A stretch of DNA of 64,000 nt. Source: RYN-230 sp963841695. Lineage in GTDB: Bacteria; Actinomycetota; Actinomycetes; Streptosporangiales; Streptosporangiaceae. This document shows positions 63,977-64,000 of the stretch, piece after piece. Under the pieces are notes generated by a model. That model saw only the letters and a list, made by a program, of their open reading frames with translations. It was not told the DNA's origin and ran no database searches. The stretch spans positions 186,001-250,000 of the forward strand of contig CAWJDQ010000011.1 of the NCBI GenBank assembly GCA_963841695.1, written 5' to 3'. Numbering within the stretch: the first letter of the stretch is position 1; each line of letters starts with the position of its first letter. A program made the position numbers and the translations under genes.

Positions 63977-64000
63977 GTGCGCTGGTGGAAAGCAGCAGGA
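63977..64000 (+). CDS. start of a gene cut by the window edge (tentative)
   Basis: GTG 63977 starts VRWWKAAG, an N-terminus typical of small YtxH-like or DUF6167 membrane proteins, but only eight codons are present. It is divergent from the YiiX-like gene. Low support. Confidence 0.25.

Noticed and set aside
1..64000. tRNA or rRNA genes, CRISPR arrays, transposases, integrases or phage genes
   Set aside because: None was found on either strand; hairpins and direct repeats seen are short and not arranged as arrays.

Overview
The window is very GC-rich with tightly packed, often overlapping genes and many GTG starts. It reads as a chromosomal segment of a high-GC actinomycete (Actinomycetota). 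The gene content agrees: an F420-type LLM oxidoreductase, a DinB enzyme of the mycothiol-dependent group, two clpP genes with a PopR/ClgR-like regulator, DUF1707 and GAF-ANTAR proteins, an MTB12-like lipoprotein, and the MurD2/MurL route to D-glutamate in peptidoglycan. Genus cannot be told from sequence alone. I see no tRNA, rRNA, CRISPR array, transposase or phage module.

Layout: (1) 1-4.4 kb, an Lhr-type helicase gene with eleven frame breaks. (2) 4.6-10 kb, a minus-strand operon fadD-phaC-PHA depolymerase-like hydrolase-acyl-CoA dehydrogenase, with a MarR gene upstream that is divergent from an ABC exporter. (3) 12.5-19.5 kb, PspA, an aldehyde dehydrogenase, a secreted S53 peptidase, DinB and a cytochrome P450. 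(4) 19.8-23.4 kb, a form-II-type CO dehydrogenase-like molybdenum hydroxylase in the order L-S-M. (5) 23.5-28.2 kb, two GT-C-like membrane proteins and an SPFH protein. (6) 28.7-30.9 kb, a PopR/ClgR-like regulator and a clpP pair with two tandem palindromes upstream. (7) 31-39.5 kb, a catabolic block around a divergent IclR gene: LLM and cyclase-family hydrolase on one side; flavin hydroxylase, amidohydrolase, ring-cleavage-type VOC dioxygenase and RidA on the other. (8) 40-52.5 kb, envelope proteins: RskA-like domain, pentapeptide repeats, LacI plus SemiSWEET, DUF1707, an MFS pump, a lipoprotein, a DUF202 pair and two related His-containing membrane proteins. (9) 52.6-57.6 kb, pgeF-murL-murD2-FAD oxidase. 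(10) 58-64 kb, a lipid-kinase-like protein, a phosphoesterase, GAF-ANTAR, DUF6131, DUF2254 and a YiiX-like peptidase.

A general caution: about fourteen genes are open only if one or more single-base or short-repeat indels are assumed. In each case the conserved protein continues directly in another frame with its motifs intact, so many breaks are probably consensus errors in very GC-rich DNA, not decay. Two breaks, in murL and in the 50.7 kb membrane gene, fall exactly in short tandem repeats and could be real slippage.

The points most worth following are the clpP pair with two palindromes 20 bp apart and a regulator ending in Leu-Ala-Ala, the repeat-interrupted murL, a duplicated VOC gene tail at 42.4 kb, two long perfect hairpins of similar design, and the IclR-centred ring-cleavage cluster.
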